Assembly (NCBI GenBank): GCA_913045375.1
Contig: CAJWQE010000004.1
Coordinates: forward strand, 1 to 64,000
DNA length: 64,000 bases
Source of the DNA: an uncultured Halieaceae bacterium
Lineage (GTDB): Bacteria > Pseudomonadota > Gammaproteobacteria > Pseudomonadales > Halieaceae
Direction of reading: 5' to 3'
Shown here piece after piece: positions 62,389-64,000 of the stretch (position 1 is the first letter of the stretch; each line of letters opens with the position of its first letter). The notes under the pieces were generated by a model. It worked only from the letters and a program-made list of their open reading frames with translations. It had not been told where the DNA came from and did no database searches. The translations under genes were made by a program, and so were the position numbers.

Positions 62389-63411
62389 TTGGTGAAGACT
62401 TACAATGTAGCCATTGTTGGTGCTACTGGCGCCGTTGGGGAGGTTCTGCTCGAGCTATTAGAGGAGCGCAATTTTCCTGTCGAAAATTTATATCTTCTTG
62501 CATCTGAGCGATCAGCTGGCACTAGCCTGTCATTCAAAGGCAAGCGCATCACCGTTCAAAATCTGGCTGAGTTTGATTTCTCGCAGGCGGATATCGGTCT
62601 GTTCTCTGCCGGTGGCTCAATTAGCGAAGAGTTTGCGCCCAAGGCAGCGACTGCCGGATGCGTGGTCATCGACAACACTTCGCACTTTAGGCGTGATGAC
62701 AACATTCCGCTGGTGGTGCCAGAGGTAAATCCTCACGCCATAGCCAACTATACTGAAACGAACATTATCGCTAACCCGAATTGTTCGACTATCCAGATGC
62801 TGGTTGCGCTGAAGCCAATTTATGACGCCGTAGGCATAACACGTATCAATGTGGCGACGTATCAGGCGGTCAGTGGCACTGGGAAGTCTGCAATCGAAGA
62901 GCTGGCAAGCCAGACAGCACGCCTTCTGAACGGTCAGCCGGCAGAGGCAAAGGTGTACCCGAAGCGCATCGCGTTTAACGCACTGCCGCACATCGATACG
63001 TTTCAGGACAATGGATACACCCGTGAAGAAATGAAAATGGTGTGGGAAACCCAAAAAATTCTCGAGGATGACTCGATTTTGGTGAATCCCACTTGCGTTC
63101 GCATTCCCGTTTTCCACGGCCACTCGGAGGCTGTACACATCGAAACGAACGAATCATTGAGCGCGGACCAGGCTAGATCTCTGCTTGAGGCGTCGCCGGG
63201 CGTTGAAGTTATCGATGAGAGAAAGGACGGGGGTTATCCAACACCGGTTTCGGAGGGAGCTGGTGCCGATCCTGTATTCGTAGGCCGGATTCGCTCTGAT
63301 ATCAGCCATGACCGAGGGCTCAACCTCTGGGTGGTCGCCGACAACCTTCGAAAGGGTGCAGCGCTGAACTCCATTCAGATTGCGGAAGTTCTCATCGAAA
63401 AATACCTCTGA
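62389..63411 (+). CDS. asd: Aspartate-semialdehyde dehydrogenase
   Basis: 340 aa; VGATGAVGEVLLELLEER, NPNCSTIQM; start TTG 62389 or GTG 62392. Confidence 0.96.
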   Translation: MVKTYNVAIVGATGAVGEVLLELLEERNFPVENLYLLASERSAGTSLSFKGKRITVQNLAEFDFSQADIGLFSAGGSISEEFAPKAATAGCVVIDNTSHFRRDDNIPLVVPEVNPHAIANYTETNIIANPNCSTIQMLVALKPIYDAVGITRINVATYQAVSGTGKSAIEELASQTARLLNGQPAEAKVYPKRIAFNALPHIDTFQDNGYTREEMKMVWETQKILEDDSILVNPTCVRIPVFHGHSEAVHIETNESLSADQARSLLEASPGVEVIDERKDGGYPTPVSEGAGADPVFVGRIRSDISHDRGLNLWVVADNLRKGAALNSIQIAEVLIEKYL

Positions 63412-63448
63412 CAAGTCATCCGTTGTTAGACAGTCTAGAATAAGTTCA

Positions 63449-64000
63449 ATGAAATTTTCAGACAAAAGGCTCGAACCCGGCACTCGAATCGCGTTGCGTG
63501 TCGAGTACGATGGAAGGGCATTCAACGGCTGGCAGGCTCAGACAAAGCTAGATGTGCCTACGGTACAGGAGACGTTGGAGGCAGCCCTGAGTGTCATTGG
63601 TAATCAGCCAATCCGCACCTGGTGTGCCGGTCGTACTGACACCGCTGTTCACGCATCCGGTCAAATTGTTCATTTCGACGATCCTGTTGGGCGTAGCCTG
63701 AAGTCCTGGGTATTGGGCGTTAACAGTGAGCTACCTGACGCCGTTTCAGTTCACTGGGCTGGATCTGTCTCCAGTGATTTCCATGCGCGTTTCAGTGCTG
63801 TTTCACGGCGCTACCAATACATTATCGCCAACACACAGACTCGATCGGCACAACTCTCGGGTTTGGTCACCTGGTATCGACGTCCACTGAGTGAGGAAGC
63901 GATGCACCAATGTGCACAACTGCTCGTGGGCGAGCACGATTTCAGCGCATTCAGGGCGGCAAGCTGTCAGAGCACTACGCCGTGGCGTCATTTATCTGAA
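63449..64000 (+). CDS. truA: tRNA pseudouridine synthase A (3'-truncated by window end)
   Basis: ATG 63449; translated by hand: RIALRVEYDGRAFNGWQAQ, CAGRTDTAVHASGQIVHFD; no stop before window end. Confidence 0.94.
   Translation, partial: MKFSDKRLEPGTRIALRVEYDGRAFNGWQAQTKLDVPTVQETLEAALSVIGNQPIRTWCAGRTDTAVHASGQIVHFDDPVGRSLKSWVLGVNSELPDAVSVHWAGSVSSDFHARFSAVSRRYQYIIANTQTRSAQLSGLVTWYRRPLSEEAMHQCAQLLVGEHDFSAFRAASCQSTTPWRHLSE

Overview
The window is about 64 kb of dense bacterial chromosome. Gene content and order point to a gammaproteobacterium; a marine OM60/Halieaceae-like lineage is only an impression. Most of it is conserved core: csp-valS-holC-pepA / lptFG; bolA-trhO; ung, ygfZ / sdhE, nadB / rpoE-rseA-rseB-rseC-mucD; lepA-lepB-DUF4845-rnc-era-recO-acpS-cysM-mazG-adk; mnmH-selD; rlmKL; leuCDB-asd-truA. 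truA is cut by the window end. There is one tRNA-Arg(CCU). I saw no rRNA, CRISPR array, transposase, integrase or prophage. Accessory segments lie at about 27.7-39.3 kb and 45-56.7 kb. The most interesting items are: an acyl-CoA dehydrogenase next to an APH-like kinase fused to a DUF6285-like domain; a ferredoxin plus CYP153-like P450 pair followed by an inverted repeat that encloses a perfect tandem repeat; an SRPBCC-SDR fusion; an uncharacterised envelope gene pair; a frameshifted minus-strand gene remnant between rarD and ung that is missing from the ORF track; and a structured leader upstream of leuC. No strong candidate for a wholly new multi-gene defence or mobile system was seen.
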